NCBI GenBank assembly: GCA_003439945.1
Contig: QVRM01002386.1
Location: forward strand, 18,104-82,103
Origin: Dermanyssus gallinae
Taxonomy: Eukaryota > Arthropoda > Arachnida > Mesostigmata > Dermanyssidae
Length of the DNA: 64,000 nt
Direction: 5' to 3'
Shown here: in pieces, positions 32,601 through 45,501 of the stretch
Position numbering within the stretch: the first letter of the stretch is position 1
Layout of the letters: each line of letters begins with the position of its first letter
Program-made: the position numbers and the translations under genes
The notes under the pieces: generated by a model
The model's input: only the letters and a program-made list of their open reading frames with translations
Databases searched by the model: none
Told to the model about the DNA's origin: nothing

Positions 32601-35600
32601 TAAATATGTCAATTTATCTCCTCATGATGCCGCTCTAAGCGCCTGTGATGTAAAAGGGTGACCTGTGTATTTTGGATATAAAAGCAAATATTAGCTACAT
32701 CCATTACTACATGGAAGCACCAGGAGTCGTCCGTGAGTGGTTACTCGATTAATTAATGTTAGTGCTCGCTGTAGCTTTGTTCTAATTAGAATCATGAGTA
32801 CACGCCAAAAGGCATCATTCTGATTAAAGGCGGCTTTAAATTAGAGTCATCATAATAATGTGCTTATCAATATTTATTGTTAGAACGTTGCAGAGGATCA
32901 GTCAAAACATTCAGTTGATTAGTGAGCTCTACTTTGTTCAGCGAAACCTGAAGTGCGGCGGTGTTCTGCTTCTACTAAACGTATCTCGATTCGACAGCGC
33001 TACATTGTTTTCTGCATGACTAAACAATAACAGCGACGAAAGTCTATTTGCGTGAAATAATGCTTTTTCACTTTCCCAAAAGGCTGAATGCGACCGTCTA
33101 GGTGGCGAACATTTGTGTATGCATGAAGGTGTGTGCACGTAGTACCCCAACCTGATAAGTTAGTCGCTTAGTCGTAATAGGGACTTTATTATTTTATTAA
33201 ACCACAAACGGGTCGGCCTTCCACAAATTCAATAATTGCTTTCTTAGACGGAAGTGCACGTTTGACATTTAATTAAAATGCACACCAGGTAAATGCGCTG
33301 CATGGCTAAATTGAGGTGCGCTTAAGTGGCCGTGAGTACGTGAAACGTAGCAGTATATAGCCGCCACACAGGCTCAAAAATAGGCCCCTTGCCTTTAAAA
33401 GCCATACAGTGTCTCTAGTGGAAGTGGAAAGGTGTGATGTGCTGTAAGCTTCTGCAGCGGAATAAAATGATAAGAAATAAACACATACTTATAGTTGCTC
33501 GACCGTTTGGAGCAGACCGTCGTCGAGAAGCGTCGCAAACGTACAAAACTACTTATATAGCGTCAACGATATTATCGTATGCGTAGACGAAGCACTTAAA
33601 CACAACGTGTTGGCATGGCTGAACAATTCCTGGAAAGCCCTGAAATAACTTTCGGGAGTATTTGTACTGCCGCGTCTAATCTAATTGTTCCTGCTGCGTT
33701 TTTGCCTTGCGAACAGAGCTGCCTTGCCTCAGGATAATTAGTCGCACCTGCGGGGCCGTCAGGGTGCAGGGTTCTTATACAGCGACGGTTTTGTCTTGCC
33801 TACTTAATGCCGATATGTAGAAAGATATATATATGTTCAGATACGTTGGAAGCTAATACAACGTTCATGACATTACAGATATCTCGTCCACATTATCGAG
33901 CGACTGACGTTTGATGCTCCTGGCGACCTACCGCGAATGCAGTGTCCAAGCAATAAGCTCTGGCCATAACCTTCTTCTATCCGTACATGTTAATGTAGAT
34001 CCTTATGCTATATCCAAAATAAACGCTCTTGTTACTTGAAGAGCATTACCGGCAACATCATATTGCCAACAATATTATCGTCACTAACAGCGTTAGGAAT
34101 CACAACAACAACCTCTTCAATATTACATGTCAAAACTATAACCAGCAATAACAAAGATAATTCTACGACAGCGACAATATACGTAAGTCCCGCTATACGT
34201 GCAAACGTTCATGATGGTGGCTTCAGCGTACTGTTGTTAGTGTTAATTTAAACAAAGCTGGCACGTAGAAAAACAATTTGGGTTGATACGTTGTTTCCTC
34301 AAATAAACTCGGATGTCTGCATCACCACCGTCTTTCGACACTCCTAATACGGACGTAGCCTGGGGTGTTACGACAGCGTGCGACTGATACGCTTAAAGCC
34401 GCGCAAAGAAACCTAGGTAGCCCTAGACACCGGTCCAGGCACGAGACACAGTACGATTTACTTCATCGACAGAAAGGAATTTTGTCTTGGCTTGGGCCAT
34501 GGAGCACTATAAATATAGTTTAAATAGCAATACTAAATTGAAAGGTGAATTTCAGGGGTAACCTGCTCACCAGCGGCAAGTATTTGAATTAGCTGAAAAA
34601 TAGCATGAAGGTATTTCTCCAGTTGCTTCTGATACTACTGGCCAGAAGTAGTTATATTACTAAAACGTTTACGTGTGCATTGTAAACATTCCTTTTCTAC
34701 TCAGCTGGTTCTCGGGCTAAGATGGCAGGACACTCCTTCAGGTTTACGTTTTGGTCCGGGAGACAGAGCGACACTAATAAGGTAAGGACCTATTGTCCGT
34801 AATTTTAAAGCGTTACTAAGTCTCTAGATATGTTCAGCTGAAGTTGTTTACGCGAACTATATGAGTTTACTTCATAGGAGTTTTTATTTGTATGCATCAA
34901 CGGCAAACATAATTTTCGCTTCTGTGAAAGAAGTAATGCAGCCAGACGCCACTCTGGCGATGCATTAATGCAGTGTAGGATGGTGTGCACAACATTGTGC
35001 TCTTTCCTTTATTTATTTCAGAATCGCCCGTGAAAGCATCTGACGTTCTGTTTAATGCATTGCATTTTGTGTCCCTGATATTGTGTCTAAGTTACCGTGA
35101 CACGCAAATTATGGCAACAGTAAGGAGTCGGGAATCTGAGCTCAAAAGGCTGAGTGAGGGCGCCTGGTTGCCATGCACGCAATTTCTCAAGCGTTGCGTA
35201 GGTATTAAAATAAGTCATCTCAAGATCGGAAACCCTAGAACAAAGTTTCTTTCATAAGTATTAATAGCTTAAGTTATAATGTATTTGGAGTGTAGTATTA
35301 GTAGTAGTAGTAGTAGTAGTTAGCACTGCTGGATGGCGCTGAAAAGACTTAATTCAAAAAGTCCTCATCATGACTGGACTGCTTTGTGTAAAATAGTTCA
35401 GGATTTTTATTTAAAGAGTGGGATCTAACATTAAAAAGTATCCTAGTGTGCTAATATGTGGGGCCAGTAGAGTTGATTGCGTAAATATTACATGATAATT
35501 GCTCTACTAGCATCCATTGTTATGTAAATATACGTAAATCTACAATATCTATTTGAACGAATATATCTTAAGAACAATGACGATCCTTTTCCTCCCCCTT

Positions 35601-36880
35601 TCCTAGATCGGTTTGTGAGGCCGAAAAAAAATACTCGTTTCACGCCTCGAGTGGTCCCGAAACGAATCCAACACCGTACAACATGTAGGGATTGTTGACT
35701 TATAGCTTCTTTTATATTGGCGGTGCTACGTAAGTAAAATTGGCATCACTTTTAGCATATTGCGGCCTCTTCGTGAACGGGTTACTTATTGCTGCTGCTA
35801 TAATAACTTCTCTAATAAAAAGAATCTCTCCTGTACGTGTTTCCGAAAACGAATTACGGATGACAAGAGAGTAAGCCCAGGTATGTGAAACGCGTAACAA
35901 ATCGTACCTTTCTCCCTTTCGCCTGAAGCGCATCGCTCCAAGGTAGTCGGCCTCTCCGAATCGTGCGAAAGTTCGTAGCGGCTGTTAAATTTCAGTTCAC
36001 ACCTAACCGTTTCTCATGTATGAGCTTTACAAGGCGATCTAAGATATACTTGGCTGTCAAGCGTAACGCTGATGATTGTTGCGCCAAAAATTGTAATTTA
36101 GTCTGCATACATTAGCAGTTCAGCCCAATATCTTGATCATTCTAGTTTCACCTTGTGCAAATCCTCAAGCAATGTTCAAAACAAAGCAAAAATCTCACGC
36201 CGTCGGCATGGGCCACGCTTTCTTCTTCATGAAAAGTTTGCAGTCGAGTCGAAGATACGTTATTATTATACGTTCTACAAGAACTGTATGAAAGTTGCCC
36301 CGGAAAAATGATAAAAGGACCTTAGTCCGCTCTCGGCAATTCCCGTATTAACGTGTACACCAATCTCAGGACCCAGGTGGCTCCTCTAGCATGATTCTGC
36401 CAGCCCATCAATAGCGTTCCTCGAGATGCTTCATAGAAGCAGCTCCTTTTGACTAGCGTAGTTTTTACCCTACCCATCACCCTGGGGAAAAGTTCTACCA
36501 AGGCGTCATCTAGTTTTATCAAGCACTGTTCATGTCCGCCTTAGCCTTTTGCCTGTGTAAAATTTCCGCTCGGCAATCGATTGCACTAGCGGCACCCCTT
36601 TTGGCAATGTGCTCGATCTCGTCACGGGGCGCGCTACATTTAATTCACTTAGTGGTCTCTAGAAGAGTATAATAACGAGTCGTCTATGTATATTGCCGTA
36701 GCTCTCTATTACGACTACGTCGAAAAATGAGCGCATAAAGTAAGGATCCCGTTCTGTAGATCTTATGTAAAATAAATGTGTCATTAGTTAGCAGAACACG
36801 TGAAACATATAATATACATATCCGTAAAAATACCATATTGAAACTTGAACTTGAGTTACGTAGTTGAGAATTTGCAGGCG
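32601..36880. other. Long intergenic stretch, nothing recognised
   Basis: About 4.3 kb of AT-rich sequence. It holds a GTA/TAG run at 35297-35322 and short unmatched open frames only. I see no coding homology, RNA gene, SINE or long repeat. Confidence 0.5.
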
Positions 36881-36954
36881 TGCTTGCGGATGGTGGGCTT
36901 TTGCTGTTTGGCTGTATGCACTTTCAGAGGGCAGCATATGGTTTGTGTTGTTTA

Positions 36955-37614
36955 AAGAAAATAGTTAGGAGACACTATCATGGCTACCTGAATAAAAGTA
37001 GAAGCTCACTAATAAGGTCTTTAGGGGGTTTAGCAAGGAGTCGTCCCGGGTACGACAAATTTTGTCGTCATGGGTGCAACGCTGTCGATACGCTGACCCA
37101 CATCACTCAAGTGTGCGATCACACCCATCGCCCTATAATCAAGCGCCACGATGACATATGTGAGCGAGTCACCCGCCTACTCCGTGCTAAAGGAATGCAG
37201 GTGGAACGAGAGCGCACCTTCCGAAGACCCGCCGCACCGGCTCGGAGACTAGACGTCGTCATAACAACACCTACGAGGGTCTGGGTCTTGGACGCCGAGG
37301 TCTGCGGCCCCTCAAGAGACCTTGCATTGGCCAGACGGGATAAGATCAGGAAATACGATATACCCGGGGTCAAGGATCAACTTCCCAGCTCGCTTCCCCA
37401 CCGATTCAGGTCCATCACCGTGTCGATGACCGGTGTATGGGAGCCCGAGTCGGTGAAGGATCTCCTGACTCTCGGGTTATCGAAGAAGAACCTGATCGAC
37501 CTAACCGTCCTGGCAATGCAGGGTACCCTACGGGTCTTCCGGGCGCACCGGGACCACAAGAGCTGGGTCCGTCGCGGAGGAGGAGCAGGCAAACTCACCG
37601 GGAGGCGATTTTAA
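36955..37614 (+). pseudogene. 5'-truncated R2-like retrotransposon C-terminus: CCHC plus restriction-like endonuclease
   Basis: The open frame from 36880 (244 codons) becomes recognisable at about 36955. It has a CCHC motif FCRHGCNAVDTLTHITQVC (C62, C66, H74, C79) and then the endonuclease core RRLDVV (D125) with VWVLDAE (D138), twelve residues between the aspartates. This arrangement belongs to the R2-type C-terminus. No RT is present upstream, so it is a 5'-truncated insertion whose remaining frame is still open to its TAA. It differs clearly in sequence from ORF2 at 3663-6611 and represents a separate R2-group lineage. The flank is not 28S rDNA. The 3' UTR probably runs to about 37717. Confidence 0.85.
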
Positions 37615-37717
37615 ATTATTTTTTTGGCGGGCACTGCCTTAGTTTGCAAATGTGCAATTATTGAATAAATTCAATGTTGTATTTTAAATTAATTTATTCG
37701 TCCTGATAGACTTGCAA

Positions 37718-37811
37718 TGTACCGCGATACTAGACCAATGTGGCGAAGTGCCCGTGAACCTCAAGTATGTAAGGCAGCTAAGTGTTAAGTGTGGTGTAAT
37801 TGTTGGGAGAC
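37718..37811 (+). repeat. Direct repeat, copy 1 (about 94 bp)
   Basis: It shares TGGCGAAGTGCCCGT and AGTGTTAAGTG with the copy at 38668-38761, at about 80-85% similarity by eye. The two copies are 950 bp apart and bracket an RT fragment. Confidence 0.8.
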
Positions 37812-37859
37812 AATATTTCACTAGGGAGAGTTTTTTTTTTATATTAATTGATTATTATG

Positions 37860-38120
37860 TAAATGTCACATAGCTTCCCTGTAAAAAAATTGCTACTCTT
37901 GTTGTTTGCCCATAATTCACTTACACGTCGATGAAATGTTTGTCCCGGTGAGAAAGCCACAGTGAGATATGAAAAAGTAATAACAAGTTCTGAACGCTGT
38001 GTATTCACTCGGAGTTTGTGGTATTCGACCACATAGGCTCGAGTTCTATTAATGTTGAGCAGTTTGCTTTTCCCGATATTGATTATTAGCCTATTTCCTT
38101 GACTTTTCGTTTTCCTCGTT
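37860..38120 (-). pseudogene. Third, decayed copy of the CCHC-tailed RT family
   Basis: The minus strand reads GNRLIINIGKSKLLNI, YHKLRVNTQRSELVITFSYL and TFHRRVSELWANNKS. These align with ENRLTINISKTKILRF, HRVKINGTCIELVNHFSYL and TFTRHIEELRAKAMA of the copy at 19649-20797. Only the segment just after RT motif C is preserved. Confidence 0.68.
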
Positions 38121-38667
38121 CTCTTCTTTCCTTGCTCACGTCTTGTACAGGTAGAACTCTGGAATGAGCTCATGACTTATGGAAATACTTTCATCACGGA
38201 GTACTTCTGCCACACATAAAATAAGTAGAAGTGGAGTTCTCTTAGGCTACGTCTGTGCTATGCCTGACGGTTTCCTGGGCATCATAACCACCGTTCATTT
38301 ATACGAAATTGTAGCTTAGAAAAGCCTGACTTTAGAAAACGTTCTAGTTGTCAATATTTTTAAAATGCGACCTTGTGTTATGGTAAGAAAAGTCACTAAA
38401 TATGGCAGTTTCTGATTTGCCTGACGGTTGCTGACATAACGCATAATGAACTCAAAAAGTTCCTTTTCATTAACCGTGAATCTATCCTTCTAAATGACAT
38501 TTGTTAAACTTTTTTTGTAAAAATATGGCCTAACATTGGTACATTTGGCTTAATATGTTGGTTTACCATATGATGCGGTTTGTCACTTCTAGATTAATAT
38601 AACAATCTGCATAATCTCACCGATGCCGCGGTCTCGTTAGAGTAAGTGACCGTGAATATTCTGCTGA

Positions 38668-38761
38668 TGTACCGCGTTACTATGTCAATTTGGCGAAGTG
38701 CCCGTAAATCTCAAGTACGTAAGGTTGCTGAGTGTTAAGTGCGGCGCAAATGTTGGAAGGG
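38668..38761 (+). repeat. Direct repeat, copy 2 (about 94 bp)
   Basis: Partner of 37718-37811 in the same orientation, with scattered substitutions and no large gaps. Together they could be terminal repeats or UTR pieces of a repeat family, or a local duplication. Confidence 0.8.
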
Positions 38762-38799
38762 TTGTTCTGCCCTAGTTTTCAGTGATTATGTTGTGGTCT

Positions 38800-40430
38800 C
38801 CCCACAATCATCTTAGTACCGTCCACCTCTTTACAGAAGTCTTCTTCTATAACTAAAAAAAACGGAGACTATTAGGGGGTAATCTGCAACTTGGATGCCA
38901 CAAACTAAGAGCTGTTTTTTTAGCATTCGCAAATGTTGATAAAAAGAACGCGCAGCTTCTTTAAGGTTTTTACGACCCTTAACGTACGCCAAAAAGAACT
39001 AGCCGGATCGACGATCATATTAAGCGGCCTATGGAAAAGCTTAGCCTACAGAGAGACAACAGCATTATCAAAAATATATTAGAGAAAATCCTTTGAAGGC
39101 AAATAGATAGAAAAAAATGCTTCGGGTAAAAGGACTGACTGAAGAAAGCGCTGACGCCGGAAACACCAATTTTACTGCGATCGAAAAGTTCGCTTAGCGT
39201 CAAATAAAAGTTAACGACTTTTATACTTGTTTCAACTTGCCTCAGATGACAAAAAATTGCTGAGATCCTGCAAGACCTATCCCTCTGTTGCTAAGTTGTC
39301 GCAAAAAGACACAAAACATCGCTTGACGTGGAAACGTGGGACATACTTGCTAGTGACAATCTGAATGTAGTGAAGGACAACTAGGTTTCGCCCGAGAACC
39401 TAGTATGGCACCCAATTGCTTCATAATAAGAAACAAGGTGAGACGCCTAAGTGTGGTCGCTCTATTCCCGTATGTTCGCGCCCTGTCCCTTATAATCCGT
39501 AAATCATTTCACGACAGCATTGTACTTCATCTACATGACTTTGATTTTCAATGTGCGTATACTGTGCGTCCCTAATAGAGATCTTGGTGTGCTGACAACC
39601 ACGCCATTAATATGCCGTGTCTAAACTGGCTTTATAGGAAGTTTTGTAGAACAAATATACCCATCTGTAAAAACGTATTATTTAATTTTATGGTTACAGG
39701 GAAATGTGAGTAAGAAGTTTTGTTATAACTAGTGCGAAATTTAACAAAAAATTGTATAGCCAATTTGTGCCACCAATTATTTGGTGTGGAATCATCTATA
39801 ATGCGGAATAGCGGACTAATCAAGGATCGAAATCTGATTTCGAAAATGCCTCGCAAATTTACGTGACGAGTCGCGGATATAATCAAGATTGGCCATTTGT
39901 AATATAGAATGTGGTCATATTTAAAATCTCCTTGACGAACGTAGCACTTAGATGTTTACTAGTCTTGAGAGAGACAAATTATCGCTTCACTATTATGTTT
40001 TAGAGTATTAGAACGGGAACAAAAAGGAGTACAAAAGTACATGTCAGGAATACGACCAAACAAATTCTATTGTTTAATATGTATACATAACTGGTGAGTC
40101 ACACGTTACGTGGGCAATGATTTCAATGTGTGTTTTATTTTAAGCGTTAATTGCAAATAAAGTGCGAGTAGATAAATATCACGTTCTGGGAATGCTATTA
40201 AGTCATCGGGAGTGCCTCTGTCTAGAAGAATAAGCATATCGGTTTTAACGAAGTAATGCCTAAAATGGGCCACCTATTCAGAGCTGATTGAAAGGGTTAT
40301 GGATAGCGAATCTTTCATAGAAGAACCCATGGTCTCTTAACGCTGTCCTTAGCAAGCCTTATAGCCGTAAATAATAGTGCATACACTTGTCATATAATAT
40401 ACACAAGAAAAGTGACTGTAAACCTATTTT
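38800..40430. other. AT-rich intergenic DNA, nothing recognised
   Basis: No gene, SINE or known repeat recognised over about 1.6 kb. Confidence 0.5.

Positions 40431-40433
<3 letters not shown>

Positions 40434-40487
<54 letters not shown>
40434..40487. repeat. (TA)n microsatellite
   Basis: About 27 uninterrupted TA units. A run of eleven C follows about 100 bp downstream (40588-40598). Confidence 0.95.
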
Positions 40488-40490
<3 letters not shown>

Positions 40491-40645
40491 CTTTCTACCA
40501 GCTTTCTAAACTTTTTATCTACCACGTTTTTTTCACCACGTTACCGTAAGTCAGACTGGTCACCGCCTTCTTACTATTTGATTTCTCCCCCCCCCCCGCA
40601 TTTATCTTTCTCTTCTCATAGGTAGATTGGGCTCCCATTAGAATC

Positions 40646-40710
40646 TATGATTTTTATCTTATGATATGGCATATGATTTTTATCTTATAATACAGTATAT
40701 GATTTTTATA
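40646..40710. repeat. 26-bp tandem repeat, about 2.5 units
   Basis: Units at 40646-40671 and 40672-40697 begin TATGATTTTTATCTTAT; a third begins at 40698 and fades after 13 bases. Confidence 0.75.
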
Positions 40711-41054
40711 CGCATGTATCTTGCACGTAAAACGTTCCGTCTTGGCCTACGCTGTGCTCCGATAATATATTTGATAACAAGGTCATCAGCAAGTAGCAGT
40801 CCTGCAACTTGCTTGCTCAACAAACAATACTGGTTATTGTACACACTATTCCAGTTATGCTCAGTTATCTCTCCCGTTTCTTACTGTGCACACCTAACAC
40901 AGTGCAGTGATATTGGGCATTCTTGCCAAACGCCTCCATTTTCAGTTCTCCAGGTGTCTAGCTATTCTAAATGAAAATCATTGCGATGTCTTTATACAGT
41001 AGTCTAATCTGATTGGTTTATGTCGGGTCCGCATCATAATGGCTGAGGCCTTTC

Positions 41055-41132
41055 CAGACTAACTTTCTATAGACTCACTCCAGAGTAACTCTCTATGGGA
41101 CTTTCTCTAGAGTAACTTTCTATAGGCTTTCG
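41055..41132. repeat. 26-bp tandem repeat, 3 units
   Basis: Units at 41055-41080, 41081-41106 and 41107-41132 share the core AGAGTAACTTTCTATAG with several substitutions. It is unrelated in sequence to the 26-bp repeat 350 bp upstream but has the same period. Confidence 0.75.
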
Positions 41133-41865
41133 AATCCGGGATGCATGTGGGGAAATTGCAAGGTAGGCCCTTTTGCTGGACTCGTGCTATCCTACTCACA
41201 CTGTGCACGTCAGCATAAATATGCTGTCTTCCCCATGGTTACGGAATTCAAACCCATGTTTTGTTTCGTCAAGCATTTTACTCTCCTCCGTAGGCTCCTC
41301 CTGCCTGGTACAGACGAGTTTTGTCAAAAGTTTGTACATTACTGCGAATATAATAAAAGGTTGATCGGTAACCCGTCACATGTGTGGCGGCGTGAACTAG
41401 AGTGCTAGTGCGCTAATCATGGTTGTCATCTACCGGAGGGTTGCCGGTTTGATGCCTGTTGTTTGTCGAATTCGTTTTAGCGATGCTCATGCTGCCACTA
41501 GGACTGTTGTTGGAGAAGGTTTTTTTTTTTTTTTTGAGGTTTCGGGAATGCATGATGCACATGCGCCACTAGCAGCCTGCGTAAATAGTGTGAGACTCGC
41601 AAACCCACTAAACCCGGATTCTCAGCATGTCCGGCCCTCGGTGCCTTGCAGATATGCGTGAATTCCAAGCCAGAATTTAGAAACGACTTCCTTAAAAAAC
41701 CATTTTTAATTCTAGGCAACCCCTTACAGATAGTCCCTGGTTACGCCTAAATATTCATCTGTGCCAGGAAAGTTTTGTGCAAACCGAGGGCCTCTCTGCA
41801 TTGAGATCGGCGGCCTCCTTTTTGTAGACGCTATCTCAGGCGTAGGTCTGCTCATTAGGCATCGA

Positions 41866-41898
<33 letters not shown>

Positions 41899-43810
41899 CG
41901 TAGGACTTCTGAATGTTCTTCCATCGCCGGTATGCCACCCGCTTTCGAATCGCACGCTGCACAGCGCCTGGAAACGACGGTAGCTCAGCGACATCATGTC
42001 CGTATTTCACCAGCGGCGTCGCTGTGACGCACTCGCAGCCTACGGCAACTACCAAGCTATGCAAGCTGCGCACAACCCAACGCCACTTCACCACCGCCCA
42101 GGCCGATTCTACCACCGCCACCAGCGAACGAGCCAGACCTGGTACTCAAGGTAAGCAGACTTAGGCGAGTATGGTCAAACGGTGACGACAACAGGCTCTT
42201 CTCCCTCTGTTTCTCATCAGGCCGCAGGCCATCTCCGATCTTGCTTAATTCCTACTGTGGATGTGGGCAGGCCGAAGGAGGAGTGGACTAAAGGAAGGTG
42301 CCCACGGAAGGGGCGGGGCCTTCAGGCCCTGATCTCGCGTCTATCTGGCGTCACTACGACCTGTTGGCTCTCAGCTAGTTCACCGGTTTGGCCTACTGGG
42401 AATGAAGGGCTCCTCTTAACTCTTAGAGACTCTTGACTGAGAGAGCCATCTTGCTCCGTGTGCCAAATGCACTACTGAACGCTTGCGTGCACGGATGAGT
42501 CGGTAGGTGGGTATTTAGACTGATTTTCAACGACAAAACGTGTCGTTTGTACATGTGTGTGTCTGGGGGGGGGGGGTGACCTTTAGCAATCGTTAGCCAC
42601 ACTTGCTCACCATACACACGCACCATCGTCGTCCACAAACGACTAAATATTGCTCCGACCAACAGATTGCGTTGCGGATTTCACCTTTTCGCCACTTTGT
42701 GTCTCTCTCTCTGTCCCTCCATGCATAAGCTTCCTATGTTGTTCTCACGCTTCTTTGAGCTCTACAACAACACGTTAACCAAAAACGCCTAAGCTGCCAA
42801 CAAATACGCTCTACAAACAACTCACTTTATTTTTATAATAAAAGTGCATTCCATCATGTTAAACGTTTTCGCCGTCTTTACTCCATTTGCAGCAAGTGTG
42901 CAAACGCGATAATTAAATATCGTATAAAATAACTCTTTGCTCTAAAAGGCATACATATTCTAGAAGATAAACTTATGTTCTCCTATATAGATTTATTCAT
43001 TAAGTTTAGTGCTGCTTGGCTTTGTCAATCGAGCCAGCGCTCTGCGTCACATGTTAGGCTTTATTTTTGGGGAAAGGGAAGGGTGCGCTTTGGACGTTGT
43101 TTCCGCTAAGGGCTAACAAATGGATGCCAAGTTAAATCAGCCTTTCCCTGCTATACTGCAAATTAGCGAAGCAAACGATAGTTCGGGCAAGTCACCACGA
43201 AATTAGTTATCTTAACCACAAGGTACATTATTTCATAGCACACGGCTGCAAAACGAATTTGTTGAACACAGTTGAAGAGAGTTGGCCCCCTCAAAGCAAT
43301 TGGAAACGCGTGATGTCCGAAAACCTACTGCGTGAAATGAGTGGAAAGGGTTGATGACGGATTTGTGGAGTGCTTTCGTCGACCATTGTCGGTTACGTCG
43401 TTCTAAATGCACAAACCTACGGATGCTAACGCAGACTAAGTAATGAATAGACGAATTAGCGGACTAATTAATACACGACGAGGATGAAAGGGCGAATCTA
43501 CCACTGCGCAGTAGCTGCGATGTGACTCTGCCGTGTGTGCGCCGTAATAAGTCATCGCCGCCCTGAACACGCCGTCGCGCAACACCGTAGCCCTAATCAG
43601 GTATTAAGCTGAAGCAATACGACTACGCACCGATTCGGTACGTACACTTGCGTGTAGGGCCTTAATGTAGATGAGGCGGGTGGTCCGGTCGAAGTTTGTG
43701 AGGGCCACTTGATGTACAGCGTAGTGTAGCTACTTTCCAGTGAGTCTAATACGATTGGTGTATATCGATGTTTAGCTTAATCAATGTTCTATTCTAACTT
43801 TTACTTAAAT
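41133..43810. other. Intergenic DNA with minor simple repeats
   Basis: Holds a T run (41520-41535), a (TA)n array (41868-41898) and a G run (42567-42576). Open frames of up to about 88 codons on both strands are unmatched. No retroelement motif recognised. Confidence 0.5.
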
Positions 43811-43811
43811 C

Positions 43812-43990
43812 TAAAACTATTCGGGCTGACCCTTAGCCAAGATTTACCGTCCACGGTACTGCTTTTTGCATTGCTTCATAGACGGACCCCCATACACACA
43901 AATGTGCAACGGAGGGGCTCGAACCCGCGCACCTATGTGTCGCCTCCGGTCGCGAGGCTCAGGCGAATGCACCACGCCACCGGGCTCGAC
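43812..43990 (-). mobile_element. SINE family A, copy 3
   Basis: The minus strand reads GAGCCCGGTGGCGTGGTGCA, has a B box GGTTCGAGCCC (complement of 43915-43925), then TCCGTTGCACATTTGTGTGT, and ends near GGCTAAGGGTCAGCCCGAAT. It matches the copies at 22816-23013 and 45786-45967 along its length. No clear target duplication. Confidence 0.85.
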
Positions 43991-44309
43991 CTTGGGGATA
44001 ATATCAAATATCGGGGATATATACCATAATCTACATTGCTTCGAATAAGATGTATGTGTCGCGCCAGAAGCGAACCCGCGACACCTGGTGGCAACGCCGT
44101 GGGCCGTTTTTCTAGACTATTGACTGAGTAATCTTGTTATCGCCGCCCAGAAGTAACGGTTCATGCTGTCCAGCGGGAATTATGTTGGTGCCTGAAAATT
44201 ATGTTGGGGCCACTTAAGTTCTGCACTTTTTACGTGCATCTTGCAGATGGCAGTCAGCGTCACATCGAAAGGACCCCGTGAGCAACATACGTAGTAGTAG
44301 TAGTAGCAA
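43991..44309. other. Short spacer ending in a TAG run
   Basis: No gene recognised. A GTAGTAGTAG run (44291-44306) lies directly before the insertion point of the R1-like copy. Confidence 0.5.
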
Positions 44310-44319
44310 TAGTTTGAAC

Positions 44320-45489
44320 CTAGTCACGGCGCGCAATGCGGACGCACTCCAGAGGCGGGCCCAGCTTGCCATTGAAATAATAAACGACTGGATAGTGGGA
44401 CACGAGCTTCAGCTGGCCCCTAAGAAAAGTGAGGCTGTGCTTCTCACTGGACGTAAGAGGCACGGAGAGGTCCTGCTAGCACTGTGTGGAGTGGCCATCG
44501 AAGTTAGGCAGTCGACCCGACACCTGGGTGTGACTATCGACAAAGCTCTCAGTGACAATAAACACATCGATAAGGTAACCGCCAAGGCAGAAAATATCGT
44601 AAGCAGCCTGGCCAAAGGTCTGCCAAGGACACGTGGCACGACTGAGGGCAAGAGAAGACTTCTCGCCTCTATGGAGATACTACCGTGCTCTACGCTGCAC
44701 CCACGTGAGGCCCCAGCGCGATAAAGTTAAAAAGGAACAAAAACAAGCTTCTAAAGACGCAGCGCAAGCTCGCGATAAGAATCGCCAGCGAGTATCGCAC
44801 GGCCGAAACAACAGCGGTAATCGCGATCTCCAGGCTCATTCCGTGGCCTAGGCTAATCGAAGAGCGAGTACGCTAGAAGAAAGCGGTAGCTCGACAGCAA
44901 GCGCTCGACAATTGGTAACGGGAATGGAGCCAGCTGCCAACAAAGGCCTCAGGAGCCTGGACTTGCCAGGTCATCCTTCATCTAAGTAAACGGTTCAACA
45001 GAAAGCATGGCCACGTCACCTATTACCTGACGCAGGTACTAACGGGGCACGGATGCTTCCAGAAGTACTTGCACAGGATAGGTAAAGTCGAGGACTCTAC
45101 GTGTGTTACATGTGGCACGGGGGAGATTGACGATGTTAGTCACATGTCTTCCTCTGCCCAGCACTTGAAGCGGCACGAGCAGGCAGGAGGGCAGTGACGG
45201 CTTCGGGCATGACGGTAACCGACCTGGTCGACGCCATGCTCGAAAACGAGATAAAATGAAAACAGACGATGGGCCTGGTGGAAGGCGTAACGAGGCTGAA
45301 GAACGAAATGGAGCAAGTACGGGAGGCCGTGAGCCGACGGCAAAGGGCGTCCGCAGCGAGCAGCTAGCGCCGACCGAGTAAAAGTATAAGGAGCGCAGGA
45401 AGAGAAATCTCAATTTTTCAGTAATGTAAAATGAAAGTGTACTGCTGGAAATAGTTATATCAATAAAGCCCTAATATTAATTAAAAAAA
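44320..45489 (+). mobile_element. 5'-truncated R1-like non-LTR retrotransposon copy
   Basis: This is a 1.17-kb copy bounded by a perfect 10-bp repeat TAGTTTGAAC at 44310-44319 and 45492-45501. It ends with AATAAA (45463) and a short A tail (45483-45489). The coding part starts mid-RT just after motif C (LVTARNADALQRRAQLAIEI). It continues with the primer-grip region (LQLAPKKSEAVLLTG) and the TRHLGVTIDKAL motif. Other frames then give FHLSKRFNRKHGHV, LTQVLTGHGCFQKYLHRIG and CVTCGTGEIDDVSHM, the C-terminal CCHC region of R1-group proteins. The first 135 codons are open and later parts need frame changes, so it is a dead-on-arrival copy. Confidence 0.88.
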
Positions 45490-45501
45490 CGTAGTTTGAA
45501 C

